Position numbers and translations under genes: made by a program. Source: Acidobacteriota bacterium (GTDB lineage Bacteria > Acidobacteriota > Blastocatellia > Pyrinomonadales > Pyrinomonadaceae). Taken from it: DNA of 34,361 nucleotides. Positions 7,617 through 15,056 of the stretch are shown here, in pieces (position 1 is the stretch's first letter; the number at the start of each line of letters is the position of its first letter). The notes under the pieces are model-generated. The model was not told the DNA's origin, ran no database searches, and worked only from the letters and a program-made list of their open reading frames with translations. Where the stretch lies: assembly GCA_020200135.1 (NCBI GenBank), contig JAIVJI010000103.1, positions 1-34,361 on the forward strand, in the 5' to 3' direction.

Positions 7617-7949
7617 CTATCTTTTCGTCCGGCGCTTGGGCCGGCGGGGCGCGGAGGTCGCGGCGTAGGTGGCGGTCGTCACCCTCGCGCCGCCGCTGCG
7701 GTCGCCGATGGCGGCCGAGTCGTCGGCGGGCAGGGGGGCGGCCTGCTGCGCGCCCTGGAGGTCGGAGAAGGCGACCACGAGCAGGAGCGCGACGACGCCG
7801 AGCGTGGCGATGAGGTAGAGCAGCGCCACCTGCTCGGCGACGAGCAGGCCGATGATGATGGCGACGGCGACGCCGCTGACGAGGAGCGAGTTGCGGCGGC
7901 GCTTCTTGCGCGCGGTGTCGGCCGCCGCGCGGCTGTAGTTTCTACTCAT
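7617..7949 (-). CDS. Small two-helix membrane protein, unknown function
   Basis: 110 residues with an ATG start behind a GGGAGAG ribosome-binding site. The N-terminus is basic (ARKKRRRN). Two hydrophobic helices follow (about residues 22-38, VSGVAVAIIIGLLVA, and 42-61, LLYLIATLGVVALLLVVAF), then a polar tail ending in a basic cluster (RRPKRRTKR). The pattern suggests both ends in the cytoplasm. I do not recognise the family. It is 165 bases downstream of the polysaccharide export gene on the same strand, beyond a predicted terminator, so it may have its own promoter. Confidence 0.7.
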   Translation of the reverse strand: MSRNYSRAAADTARKKRRRNSLLVSGVAVAIIIGLLVAEQVALLYLIATLGVVALLLVVAFSDLQGAQQAAPLPADDSAAIGDRSGGARVTTATYAATSAPRRPKRRTKR

Positions 7950-8050
7950 GAAGAACTCTCCCGAAAAATAAGGTGCGCTCAGGAAACCGATAATCTACCA
8001 CAGCCGCGCGCGGGGCGGCCAACCGGGGCGGGGGCGGCGGCCGGCGGCAC

Positions 8051-8087
8051 GAGAAAGGGGAGGCCGCCCGAGTGGGACGGCCTCCCC
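8051..8087 (-). terminator. Intrinsic terminator of the polysaccharide export gene
   Basis: GGGGAGGCCG (8057-8066) pairs perfectly with CGGCCTCCCC (8078-8087) around an 11-base loop. On the minus strand the stem is followed by TTTCTC. It starts about 28 bases after the stop of the gene at 8115. Confidence 0.75.
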
Positions 8088-8114
8088 CGGATCGCGCGAC
8101 GCGCGCCCGAGACT

Positions 8115-9170
8115 TCAGTAGATGACGCGCGGCACCACCGTCTGCCCGAAGGTCGAGACGGAGTTGTTCAGCGTCCCCATCAGGATGCCCTTGACGGTGT
8201 TGGTGAAGCTGTTGGAGTTGTCTGGCACCTCGACGATGTCGTAGGGCTGGAGCTCGATGTCCTTCACCTTCTCCTTCTTGATGTCGTTGAAGTTGACGAC
8301 CATCTTCTCCGGCTCGGACTGCCCCTTCTTCTTGCGCCAGATGACGACCGAGCTGGCCTTGGCGTCCTTGATGAGGCCGCCGACCATCGCGATGGCCTGC
8401 TTGAGCTGCATCCCGTTCTTGAGGTAGATGCCCTGCGGCGACCGCACCGCGCCCATGATGTAGACGGGCAGCGCCTCCTGGACGATGACGATGTCGCCGG
8501 GGCGGATGACCGGGTTGGCCTCGGCCTTGCCGTCCCTCAGCTCGCGCAGGCTGTAGACGTCGTAGCCCACCTGCGTCGGGTCGGTCGGCTTGTACGAGTC
8601 GAGGGGGACGGCGGCGAGGTCTTCGGGCTCGGGGCACATCAGCGCCTCGGTGTGGAAAATCTGGATGTCGCCGCCGGCGGCCTCGGTGATGCCGCCGCTC
8701 GTGGCCAGCAGGTCGAGCAGCTTGACACGGCGCTGCATCTGGATGCGCGAGGGCGAGCGCACCGCGCCGAAGACGACGGCCGGCGGCCGGCTCTTCGCCT
8801 CGGTCACGCGCAGGCTGACCTGCGGCTTGTTGAGGTACTTGGCGAGCGCGGCGACCACGTCAACCTTGATCTCGCGGTCGGAGCGGCACTGCGCGCGGAT
8901 GGGCGCCTCGATGAACGGGATGGCGACGTTGCCCTCGTCGTCGACGACGAGCGCGCCGTTGAACTGCGGCTCGTTGTAGACGCGCAGGTCGAGCACGTCA
9001 CCCGGGCCGAGCAGGTACTTCTTGACGCCCATCGAGTCGAGCGAGGGCGCGCCGGAAGAACCGGCGTTGACGACCGGCACCTGCGGGGCCGCGCCGCCCG
9101 AGTCCTGCGCCGAGGCCGCGTTGGCGAGGCAGCCGAGCGCGAGCATGAGAAGAACGCTTTTCACTTTCAT
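8115..9170 (-). CDS. Polysaccharide biosynthesis/export protein (Wza-like, SLBB domains)
   Basis: 351 residues from ATG 9170, which has an AGGAAGG site and a clear signal peptide (VLLMLALGCLANAASA, cleavage likely after Ala21). Upstream in-frame codons back to 9257 are Arg/Pro-rich and not signal-like. A Poly_export domain starts near residue 53 (LLGPGDVLDLRVYNEP). Two SLBB-type domains follow, each carrying GAVRSP (about residues 130 and 238). Proteins of this family form the outer-membrane channel for capsule or exopolysaccharide. Wza itself is a lipoprotein with a C-terminal helix; here the lipobox (ALGC) is weak and the C-terminus has no obvious long amphipathic helix, so topology is uncertain. 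No Wzc-like or glycosyltransferase partner lies beside it. Confidence 0.9.
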   Translation of the reverse strand: MKVKSVLLMLALGCLANAASAQDSGGAAPQVPVVNAGSSGAPSLDSMGVKKYLLGPGDVLDLRVYNEPQFNGALVVDDEGNVAIPFIEAPIRAQCRSDREIKVDVVAALAKYLNKPQVSLRVTEAKSRPPAVVFGAVRSPSRIQMQRRVKLLDLLATSGGITEAAGGDIQIFHTEALMCPEPEDLAAVPLDSYKPTDPTQVGYDVYSLRELRDGKAEANPVIRPGDIVIVQEALPVYIMGAVRSPQGIYLKNGMQLKQAIAMVGGLIKDAKASSVVIWRKKKGQSEPEKMVVNFNDIKKEKVKDIELQPYDIVEVPDNSNSFTNTVKGILMGTLNNSVSTFGQTVVPRVIY

Positions 9171-9338
9171 TAAAACACCTTCCTGTGGGAGCGGGGCGCT
9201 TCGGGAGCGCGCCGGCCGCCTTACCGGAGCGCGGCGGGGCGCGTGGGCGCCGGTCAAACGTGGGTTCGGAATACCGTCCGCCGGGAAAACCAGAAACTGT
9301 AGATGTCCCGCCGGCCGCGCGGGCTGCCCCGCGCCGGG

Positions 9339-9575
9339 CTATTCTTTACCGGCGCCGGGCGCCGCGCGCCCTCCGCCGCCGGGTCGCCTGTGCTGGTGCC
9401 GCCGGCGCGCGCCACGCGCGGGGACGGTTCCCGGCACGGCGAAGCCCCTGAAAAGGAGGTTGCAATTGTCGCACAAGAGGTTGTAAACGCCAATCAGGCG
9501 GAGCAACAGCGGCGTGTCGGTGTAGCCCCGCCGCACGCGCGAACTCCGGCACTTGGGGCAACGCTGTGAGATCAA
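9339..9575 (-). CDS. Small zinc-ribbon protein, TTG start overlapping the upstream stop
   Basis: 78 residues. The likely start TTG (9575-9573) overlaps the TGA stop of the preceding gene (9574-9572), which implies translational coupling. The sequence begins MISQRCPKCRSSRVRRGY and has a second pair in LLCDNCNLLFRGF, so two CxxC knuckles would bind zinc. After GFAVPGTVP comes a basic, Gly-rich tail that looks disordered. The core strongly resembles short zinc-ribbon proteins I associate with Acidobacteria; their function is unknown to me. No ATG or GTG start fits the conserved beginning. Confidence 0.7.
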   Translation of the reverse strand: MISQRCPKCRSSRVRRGYTDTPLLLRLIGVYNLLCDNCNLLFRGFAVPGTVPARGARRRHQHRRPGGGGRAAPGAGKE

Positions 9576-10606
9576 CCCAACACCTCGCCCGCGCCCTCGT
9601 CTTCGCCGTCGGCGCGCTCGAGCTCGGCGGCCGCGTCGGAGGTGCGCGCGCGGGCGCGCAGCATCTCTATCTCGCGTTGGATGCGGACGGCGGCCTCGTC
9701 GCGCGCGTCCTCGCTCATCTCGGCGCGCGACAGGTAGAAGAGCGCGTCGCGGTAGCGGGCCACGGCGCGCGCGTACATGCCGCGGAAGGCCGCGCGCTCG
9801 GCCATCTCGACCCACTGCCCGACCTTCACCGACGCGATGAAGTTCCTGAGCGCCACCGAAGAGTCGACCAGCTCCTGCTCGCCGGGGTAGACGCGGAGCG
9901 CCTCGCCGAGGACTTCGAGCGCGCGCTGCGCCGTCTCGATCTTGTCGGAGTGGCGGACGCGACGCTGCGCCTCGTGCGTGAGGCGCGTCGCCTCGCCGCG
10001 CGCCCAGGAGAGCAGGTGCTTGCGCTGGAGCGCGCGGACGCGCTCCTGGCCCGACCGCAGCGCGGCGCGCATCTCGGCCGCGCCGCCCGGCGAGCGCAGA
10101 GTCTCGTCCGAGCCGGCCAGGTACTGCTCGCAGAGCTTGTAGGCTTCGAGGTGCGACTCGGGCGGCGTGTTCGGCGAGTCCAGCTCGGCGAGGCGCTGTT
10201 GCAGGCTCCGGAGCGCCGCGACCTGCGCCTGCATCCCCGGCCAACTGTTCGAGGGGGTGTTGGCCCTCGGCGCGGGGCGCAACTGCTCGGCCGCGCCCAT
10301 CACCAGCTCCATCTCGCGCGTGTAGCGCGCCCACGCGCGGCGCATCACGACCTCGCGCGCGGCCGCCGCGCAGAGGATGACGAAACCGGCGGCGAGCCCC
10401 GCCGGTATCCACGGCGCCTCGTCGCCGTCCGAGCGCAGAAGCATCCAGATGAGCCAGAAGAGCGCGAGCGAGAGCCCGCCCGCCGCGAACATGTAGCCGG
10501 CCGTCGAGGGCATGCGCGGGTGCTGGTGCGGGCGCCTGCGCGCGCCGGCCGCAGGGCCGCGCGCGCGACGCCGCTGTGCCGCCTGCTCTGCTGGACGGGT
10601 GGGCAA
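9572..10606 (-). CDS. Membrane-anchored helical (TPR-like) protein, unknown function
   Basis: 344 residues. The frame opens with TTG at 10606, 7 bases after GGAGA; an ATG at 10513 lacks a ribosome-binding site. The basic N-terminus precedes two helices (about 38-56, FAAGGLSLALFWLIWML, and 66-82, IPAGLAAGFVILCAAAA). The rest is charged and helical (repeated blocks such as RALEVLGEALRVYPGEQ and ARAVARYRDALFYLSRAE), suggesting TPR-like hairpins on one side of the membrane. It runs from a consensus promoter at 10708-10736 and is coupled to the zinc ribbon downstream. No enzyme motif is visible. Confidence 0.75.
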   Translation of the reverse strand: MPTRPAEQAAQRRRARGPAAGARRRPHQHPRMPSTAGYMFAAGGLSLALFWLIWMLLRSDGDEAPWIPAGLAAGFVILCAAAAREVVMRRAWARYTREMELVMGAAEQLRPAPRANTPSNSWPGMQAQVAALRSLQQRLAELDSPNTPPESHLEAYKLCEQYLAGSDETLRSPGGAAEMRAALRSGQERVRALQRKHLLSWARGEATRLTHEAQRRVRHSDKIETAQRALEVLGEALRVYPGEQELVDSSVALRNFIASVKVGQWVEMAERAAFRGMYARAVARYRDALFYLSRAEMSEDARDEAAVRIQREIEMLRARARTSDAAAELERADGEDEGAGEVLG

Positions 10607-10707
10607 AAGTCTGTCTCCGTTTTAGAAAAAGGGGCGCGGGCCGCGTGTACTCGGACAGTGGAAGCCAGCGGTCGCGGACACGCCGCCTTGCGTCGGCCGA
10701 AGCCCGG

Positions 10708-10736
10708 ATTATAGTCCTTCCGCGCCGAGGCGTCCA
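10708..10736 (-). promoter_or_regulatory. Predicted sigma-70 promoter for the helical membrane-protein operon
   Basis: On the minus strand, TGGACG (10731-10736) and a perfect TATAAT (10708-10713) are 17 bases apart. The predicted start near 10701 gives a leader of about 95 bases to the TTG start at 10606. Confidence 0.65.
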
Positions 10737-10751
10737 TCCACACCCCGCCGC

Positions 10752-10764
10752 CCGAATAATTCGG
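10752..10764. promoter_or_regulatory. Operator-like inverted repeat between divergent promoters
   Basis: CCGAA-TAA-TTCGG is a perfect 5-3-5 palindrome that ends at the base before the plus-strand -35 box and is 15 bases from the minus-strand -35 box. A regulator bound here could affect both operons. The palindrome is short, so chance is possible. Confidence 0.35.
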
Positions 10765-10794
10765 TTGGAAGTCGCGGGACTGTCCGTTTATACT
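10765..10794 (+). promoter_or_regulatory. Predicted sigma-70 promoter for the zinc-ribbon/PrsW genes
   Basis: TTGGAA (10765-10770) and TATACT (10789-10794) are 18 bases apart. The predicted start near 10801 gives a 50-base leader to ATG 10852. Confidence 0.65.
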
Positions 10795-10851
10795 TGCGTT
10801 CCGTTTTTGCCCCGAGCGATTGGTCGAGGGGACAAGGGGGATTTAAGGAAG

Positions 10852-11175
10852 ATGGAGACGCGTTGTCAGAAGTGCGGCGCGGTGCCGGGGGCCGACCAGG
10901 CGTTCTGCCCGAAGTGCGGCGCGGTGGTCGGGATGAGCGACGCCGCCCCGCGACGCGGCGAGGGCTGGGACATGGCGGCCACCATGGTCGGCCAGCAGTT
11001 GCCCCCCGCCGCGCCGCGCCCGCGCCCTTCGGCCGAGCGCCCGTCGCACGCCGCCGAAGCTCGGCCGGCGCCGAAGGGCGGCAACGCCGTGCTGCTCGCC
11101 GTCATCGGTTTCGTGGCCGTGCTGGCTATCGGCGGCCTGGTCGTACTCCTTCTCTACCTGAACTCGCAAGGCTAG
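10852..11175 (+). CDS. Zinc-ribbon protein with C-terminal membrane anchor
   Basis: 107 residues from ATG 10852, preceded by AAGGAAG; codons upstream in the same frame lie in the promoter region. The N-terminus is a zinc ribbon with two CxxC pairs (TRCQKCGAVPG and AFCPKCGAVVG). A Pro/Ala-rich linker follows, then one C-terminal transmembrane helix (about 81-103, VLLAVIGFVAVLAIGGLVVLLL). The layout is a cytoplasmic zinc knuckle on a tail anchor. It is 28 bases upstream of the PrsW-like gene and probably shares its transcript. The specific role is unknown. Confidence 0.85.
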   Translation: METRCQKCGAVPGADQAFCPKCGAVVGMSDAAPRRGEGWDMAATMVGQQLPPAAPRPRPSAERPSHAAEARPAPKGGNAVLLAVIGFVAVLAIGGLVVLLLYLNSQG

Positions 11176-11203
11176 GCGCCTAAGCCGCCTCGGCCCGAGT
11201 CCT

Positions 11204-12379
11204 ATGGAACAGTCCCCCGCCCCCCCTTACCCCGGCGTGACGGTCGCGCGGCAGACGCGCGCGCGCCGCCGGGGCGCGCTCCGCTGGGCGCTCGGCTCGC
11301 TGGCGGTGCTGGCGGCGCTGCTCGCCGGGCTCATCACGCTCTGGATGATCGGGTACGAGACCGGCCTCGTGCCCTTCCTCGCCGGGCTCTTCGCGGCGGC
11401 GCTGCCCGTCCCCGTCTACGTCGCGCTCGTCCTCTGGCTCGACCGCTACGAGCCGGAGCCGCCCCTGATGCTGGCGGCGGCCTTCTTCTGGGGCGCGCTC
11501 GTCGCGGCCTTCTTCGCCATCGTCATCAACTCGGTCGGCGTCGCGCTCGTCTCGCTCCTCGCCGGCGAGGCGACGGGCGAGACCTACGGCCTCGTCGTCT
11601 CGGCCCCGGTCGTCGAGGAGACGTCGAAGGCGCTCGTCCTCTTCGGGCTCTTCCTCTGGAAGCGCGACGAGTTCGACAACGTGACCGACGGCGTCGTCTA
11701 CGCCGCGATGGTCGGGCTCGGGTTCGCGATGACGGAGAACGTCAAGTACTACGGCGCGGCCGTCGCCGAGGACAACGCGCTCGGCGTCTTCGTCGTGCGC
11801 GGGCTCTTCTCGCCGTTCGCGCACCCGCTGTTCACGGGGATGACCGGCGTCGGGCTGGGGCTGGCGGCGCAGACGGGGAGGCGTCTGGTGAAGTTCTTAG
11901 CGCCGGCCGCCGGGTTCGCCGCCGCCGTCTTGCTGCACGCGGGCTGGAACGCCTCGGCGCGCATGAGCGGCATCAGCGAGGACGGCGCTTACGTGCTGCT
12001 GACCTACTTCCTCGTGATGATGCCGACCTTCTTGGGGATGCTGCTGGTCATCGGCCTCTCGCTCCGGCGCGAGGGGCGCATCCTGCGCGAGCACCTGCGC
12101 CCCGAAGTCGAGCGCGGGCTCATCTCGGAGGCCGAGTACCTGCGCGTCTGCTCGGTGCGCGGGCGCGCCGGCTCGACGTGCCGCGCGCTCCTCGGGGGCG
12201 GGCTCTCGCGCTGGCGCGCTCGCTCGCGCCTCAACCGCGCGGCCAGCGAGCTCGCCTTCCACCGCTCGCGCGTCGCGCGCGGCGTCCACCCTCGCGACGA
12301 CGAGGCCGCGCGCCGCGAAGCCGACTACGTGCAGCAGATTCACCGGCTGCGCCTGCAACTGGAGGGAAGTGATAGGTAG
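11204..12379 (+). CDS. PrsW-family intramembrane metalloprotease
   Basis: 391 residues with about eight hydrophobic helices between residues 28 and 290. It keeps the PrsW signatures: EETSK (Glu138, Glu139, Lys142), FAMTEN (Phe174, Glu178, Asn179), a His in a helix (His207, FAHPLFTG) and HAGWN (His245). Bacillus PrsW is a membrane-embedded site-1 protease that cuts an anti-sigma factor; no sigma or anti-sigma gene is adjacent here, so the substrate is unknown. The C-terminal 100 residues form a charged cytoplasmic tail absent from minimal members. It follows the zinc-ribbon membrane protein by 28 bases. Its last codons (Ser-Asp-Arg-stop) lie inside the left arm of the hairpin at 12368-12451. 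Confidence 0.9.
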   Translation: MEQSPAPPYPGVTVARQTRARRRGALRWALGSLAVLAALLAGLITLWMIGYETGLVPFLAGLFAAALPVPVYVALVLWLDRYEPEPPLMLAAAFFWGALVAAFFAIVINSVGVALVSLLAGEATGETYGLVVSAPVVEETSKALVLFGLFLWKRDEFDNVTDGVVYAAMVGLGFAMTENVKYYGAAVAEDNALGVFVVRGLFSPFAHPLFTGMTGVGLGLAAQTGRRLVKFLAPAAGFAAAVLLHAGWNASARMSGISEDGAYVLLTYFLVMMPTFLGMLLVIGLSLRREGRILREHLRPEVERGLISEAEYLRVCSVRGRAGSTCRALLGGGLSRWRARSRLNRAASELAFHRSRVARGVHPRDDEAARREADYVQQIHRLRLQLEGSDR

Positions 12380-12451
12380 CGGGTGAGAAGTAATAAGAAA
12401 GAGAAGCGGGACTTGCCCTTTCTTATCAGTCGTCACCCATCACTCATCACT
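12368..12451. repeat. Heptanucleotide-word hairpin A
   Basis: Arms 12368-12401 and 12418-12451 (34 bases each, gap-free) match at 25 positions around a 16-base loop. The right arm, read on the minus strand, parses as AGTGATG, AGTGATG, GGTGACG, ACTGATA, AGAAAG: tandem degenerate 7-mers. The left arm contains the stop codon of the PrsW-like gene; the right arm ends 8 bases before the GTG start of the next gene. It could act as terminator or attenuator, but has no T-run. Confidence 0.75.
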
Positions 12452-12459
12452 CAGTCTTA

Positions 12460-13236
12460 GTGAAGATCAAACTCCTGCCGAGCACGATTGACGCCGAGGG
12501 GCGCGCCTCGCCGGAGCAGCGGCTGAGCTGCTTCGTCGTGGACGGGCGCGTCTGCATCGACGCCGGGAGCATCGCCATCGGGCTCTCGGAAGAGGAGCGC
12601 GCCGCGGTGCGCGACGTGGTCGTCACGCACCCGCACATGGACCACGTCGCGACGCTCCCCATCTTCGTCGACGACCTCTTCGGCTCGCTCGAAGAGCCGG
12701 TGCGCGTCCGCGCCACCCGCGAGGTCTGCGAGATTCTGGCGCGCGACGTCTTCAACGGGACGGTCTACCCGCCCTTCCAGAACTTCCACAACGGCCGCAC
12801 GCGCGTCATGGAGTTCGTCCCCTTCCGCGAGGGCGAGGAGTTCCGCGCCGCGCACCTCACCTTCCGCGCCGTCGCCGTCAGCCACATCGTCCCGACCGTC
12901 GGGCTCGTGCTCACCGACGGCGAGCGCACCGTCGGCTTCAGCTCCGACACCTCCGCGACCGATGAGTTCTGGCGCGTCTGCAACCGCGAGCCGCGGCTCG
13001 ACGCGCTCCTCATCGAGGCCTCGTTCCCCGACGCGCTCGCGGAGCTCGCCGAGACTTCCGGCCACCTCACGCCCTCGGCGCTCGGCCGCGAGCTGCGCAA
13101 GCTCGCGCACAAGGACCTCGACATCCTCGCCATGCACCTCAAGCCCTCTTTCCGCAACCGGCTCGTCGAAGAGCTCGAGGCCCTCGGCGTCCCGCGCCTC
13201 TCCGCCATGGAGCCCGGGCGCGAGTACGTCTGGTAA
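12460..13236 (+). CDS. MBL-fold metallo-hydrolase, class-II cAMP phosphodiesterase-like
   Basis: 258 residues with a GTG start. The zinc motif HPHMDH (His57, His59, Asp61, His62) is followed by VATLPIFVDDLF, which fits class-II cyclic-nucleotide phosphodiesterases better than beta-lactamases. Further metal-ligand candidates are His in AVAVSHIVPTVG, Asp in GFSSDTSATDEFW and His in AETSGHLTP. The protein is cytoplasmic (no signal peptide). The likely substrate is a 3',5'-cyclic nucleotide, inferred from family only; relatives in the MBL superfamily hydrolyse many esters. The start is isolated from the upstream gene by hairpin A, and the gene ends at a strong palindromic terminator. Confidence 0.85.
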   Translation: MKIKLLPSTIDAEGRASPEQRLSCFVVDGRVCIDAGSIAIGLSEEERAAVRDVVVTHPHMDHVATLPIFVDDLFGSLEEPVRVRATREVCEILARDVFNGTVYPPFQNFHNGRTRVMEFVPFREGEEFRAAHLTFRAVAVSHIVPTVGLVLTDGERTVGFSSDTSATDEFWRVCNREPRLDALLIEASFPDALAELAETSGHLTPSALGRELRKLAHKDLDILAMHLKPSFRNRLVEELEALGVPRLSAMEPGREYVW

Positions 13237-13256
13237 GCGGCCGGGGTCTGACTGAC

Positions 13257-13302
13257 CAAAGAGGAAGGGCGCCGCCTTCGAAGGCGGCGCCCTTCCTCTT
13301 TG
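13257..13302. terminator. 46-bp perfect palindrome, bidirectional terminator
   Basis: The two 23-base halves are perfectly complementary with no spacer (centre CTTCGAAG at 13276-13283). The outer ends are CAAAG and CTTTG, giving short T-runs on both strands. It lies between convergent stops at 13236 and 13321, the position expected for a shared terminator. Confidence 0.8.
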
Positions 13303-13320
13303 TCCTGACTCCTGAACCCT

Positions 13321-13644
13321 TTAGACCACGGGCTCGAACTCGGTCTCGGAGTGGTCGCCGGTGAAGTTTTCGAGTTGGACGCGGCCGCTCGGGAGGATGT
13401 TGACGACGCGGAACGTCCTTTCGGAGCGAGCGCGGCCGGGCATCAACTCGGCGCGGAAGGTCACGTCCATGCCGGGGCGCGCCCAGCGGTCGCCGGCGCG
13501 GCGGTTGTACTCCGGGTAGATCGACTTCGACTTCTCCACCGAACCCTTCCGCTTGAGGAGCAGCGCCGCCCCGACCGCGCCCGCGGTCAGACCCGCGAGG
13601 CCGGCCAGCGCGCCCAGCCAGCGCCGCCCGCGCTTACCCTCCAC
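13321..13644 (-). CDS. Small single-pass membrane protein downstream of ferredoxin
   Basis: 107 residues from GTG 13644, which follows AAGGAAGG and starts 8 bases after the ferredoxin stop; the frame also extends upstream through the ferredoxin gene in another phase, which is a shadow. After a basic start (EGKRGRRW) comes one helix (about 9-30, LGALAGLAGLTAGAVGAALLL), then a soluble domain of about 70 residues with FRVVNILPSGRVQLENF, which could be a small beta domain. I do not recognise it. It is probably co-transcribed with fdxA. Confidence 0.7.
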   Translation of the reverse strand: MEGKRGRRWLGALAGLAGLTAGAVGAALLLKRKGSVEKSKSIYPEYNRRAGDRWARPGMDVTFRAELMPGRARSERTFRVVNILPSGRVQLENFTGDHSETEFEPVV

Positions 13645-13652
13645 GCCCTTCC

Positions 13653-13928
13653 TTAACAGAGCGGCTCCAGCTTCTCGCTGATGATGGGCAGCCCGCTCAG
13701 CGACTTCTCGGCGTTGATGGCCGTGTAGTGCTGCCACTCCTCGGGCACCTTGTCCTCGGCGAAGATCGCCTCGACCGGGCACTCGGGCACGCACGCGTCA
13801 CAGTCGATGCAGGTCTCGGGGTTGATCCACACCGCGGTGTCGTCCAGGTGGAAAGCCTCGACCGGGCAGACGACCACGCAGTCCGTGTAGCGACAGTTCA
13901 CACACGGTTCACAAACGACATAGGTCAT
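13653..13928 (-). CDS. fdxA: FdxA-type ferredoxin (3Fe-4S and 4Fe-4S)
   Basis: 91 residues, ATG start after GAGGAGG. The two cluster motifs are clear: CVNCRYTDCVVVCP (Cys9, Cys12, Cys17, Cys21) and CIDCDACVPECP. The spacing and the YTDC signature match the seven-iron FdxA family (Azotobacter FdI type), in which the first half gives a 3Fe-4S and the second a 4Fe-4S cluster. The region EDKVPEEWQHYTAINAE matches the FdxA C-terminal segment. An additional Cys6 precedes the usual first ligand. It is a soluble electron carrier; the redox partner is not evident from neighbours. Confidence 0.93.
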   Translation of the reverse strand: MTYVVCEPCVNCRYTDCVVVCPVEAFHLDDTAVWINPETCIDCDACVPECPVEAIFAEDKVPEEWQHYTAINAEKSLSGLPIISEKLEPLC

Positions 13929-14150
13929 TAACAGAAGCCTCCTCGGGAATTTTGTATGACGGCGGCGGCGCGGACTTCTGCGGGTTCACACCGCGGGTGC
14001 GGCTCCGGCCGGCTATCAAGGAATGCTCACCTCGCCGACATATTAACCACGAACGCGCGAGATTTGAAAGTCAAAAATGCACGCCCGCGCCATTAGTCTT
14101 CAGGCCCGAACTTATTAGCCAGGGTTCTGATTCGCCCGCCGCCGAAAACC

Positions 14151-14678
14151 TCAAACCCGCCCGCCCCACGTCGCGCGCGGCGCCCCGGCCGAGAAGTCGT
14201 AGAAGGCGAGGTCGCCGCCCGAGAGCATCTTGGTGAGGAGGATGACCTGCCCCGTGTGCATCGAGAAGTGCTCGACGGCGTGGAAGACCGCCACGAGCAG
14301 CGTCACGTCGAGCCCCTGCACGCGCCTCGTTTCGAGGAGCGCGGAAGGCTCATGGCGCGCGAGCACGTCGGCGGCCTCTGCGACCGCCGCGCGCAGGCGC
14401 GCGAGGAGCTGTTCGCGCGGCAGCCGGCGGCGCTCGGCGAACTCCCGGTCGCGCTCGCGCGAGTCTGTGCGCCCGCCCGCGCCGCAGACGACCCACTGCC
14501 GCAAGTTGCCTTCGAGGTGTAGGAGGAGGTTGCCGATGCTGTTCGAGTGCTCGCCCGCGCGCCACCAGACCTGCTCGTCTGTGAGGCGCCCGAGGCAGCG
14601 CTCGATCTTCGGCAGGTAGTCTTCCGAGAGGCGTCGGCGCGCCTCCGCGAGGAAGGCGCGGCCCGTCTCGTCCGCCAT
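14151..14678 (-). CDS. DinB-like / DUF1572 four-helix protein
   Basis: 175 residues. It fits the DUF1572 branch of the DinB superfamily: an N-terminal helix (FLAEARRRLSEDYLPKIERC), WWRAGEHSNSIGNLLLHLEGNLRQWV with the first metal-ligand His, and a C-terminal HAVEHFSMHTGQV with the other two. Such proteins form four-helix bundles with a three-His metal site, and many are thiol-dependent transferases; the substrate here is unknown. The ATG overlaps the stop of the upstream small gene by one base (TGATG), implying coupled translation. Confidence 0.85.
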   Translation of the reverse strand: MADETGRAFLAEARRRLSEDYLPKIERCLGRLTDEQVWWRAGEHSNSIGNLLLHLEGNLRQWVVCGAGGRTDSRERDREFAERRRLPREQLLARLRAAVAEAADVLARHEPSALLETRRVQGLDVTLLVAVFHAVEHFSMHTGQVILLTKMLSGGDLAFYDFSAGAPRATWGGRV

Positions 14679-14854
14679 CAGTCGCCGTCCCCAGGCTGCC
14701 GCTTGTGCTTGACCTTGCGCTCGGCCGGGTGCGCGCGCCCTTCGGGCTTGGCGCGTGAGAGCGGGTGTCCGGGCGGGGACGCGGGCTTGCGGATAGGGTC
14801 GAACAGCGGGCGCCCCTCTCGCTTGCCCGACTGCTTACTTTCTGTCTTCTTCAT
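14678..14854 (-). CDS. Small basic protein, unknown function
   Basis: 58 residues from ATG 14854, 7 bases after GGAGG; longer in-frame starts lack this site. The protein is rich in Lys, Arg and Pro (KKTESKQSGKREGRPLF, later RKVKHKRQPGDGD) and looks disordered, without hydrophobic helices. The strong ribosome-binding site and the one-base overlap with the DUF1572 gene argue that it is translated. I do not recognise it. Confidence 0.6.
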   Translation of the reverse strand: MKKTESKQSGKREGRPLFDPIRKPASPPGHPLSRAKPEGRAHPAERKVKHKRQPGDGD

Positions 14855-14942
14855 CGAGAGCCTCCGGGGCTTGGCCTGACCTGCCGCGAATGCTATGCGC
14901 GCCGGCGCCCGCGTGTCAACGCCCACGCGACATACGCACGCC

Positions 14943-14973
14943 GGCCGGGGGCTGTTTGTTAACAGCCCCGGCC
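14943..14973. terminator. GC-rich hairpin downstream of a small gene
   Basis: GGCCGGGGGCTGTT and AACAGCCCCGGCC pair with one bulged G around a TGTT loop. It lies 84 bases downstream of the stop of the minus-strand gene at 15057. There is no T-run, so terminator function is uncertain. Confidence 0.4.
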
Positions 14974-15056
14974 GTGCGTCGTATCGAGCTTTAGTCTGAC
15001 TTGAGCGCGTCCCGGTCGCGAGAGCCCTTGCGGAGAGGCGGGAGCGTCTGGAGAGT

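Noticed and set aside
7491-9173. 560-codon plus-strand frame
   Set aside because: Mirror of the polysaccharide export gene and its neighbour; composition typical of antisense frames in GC-rich DNA.
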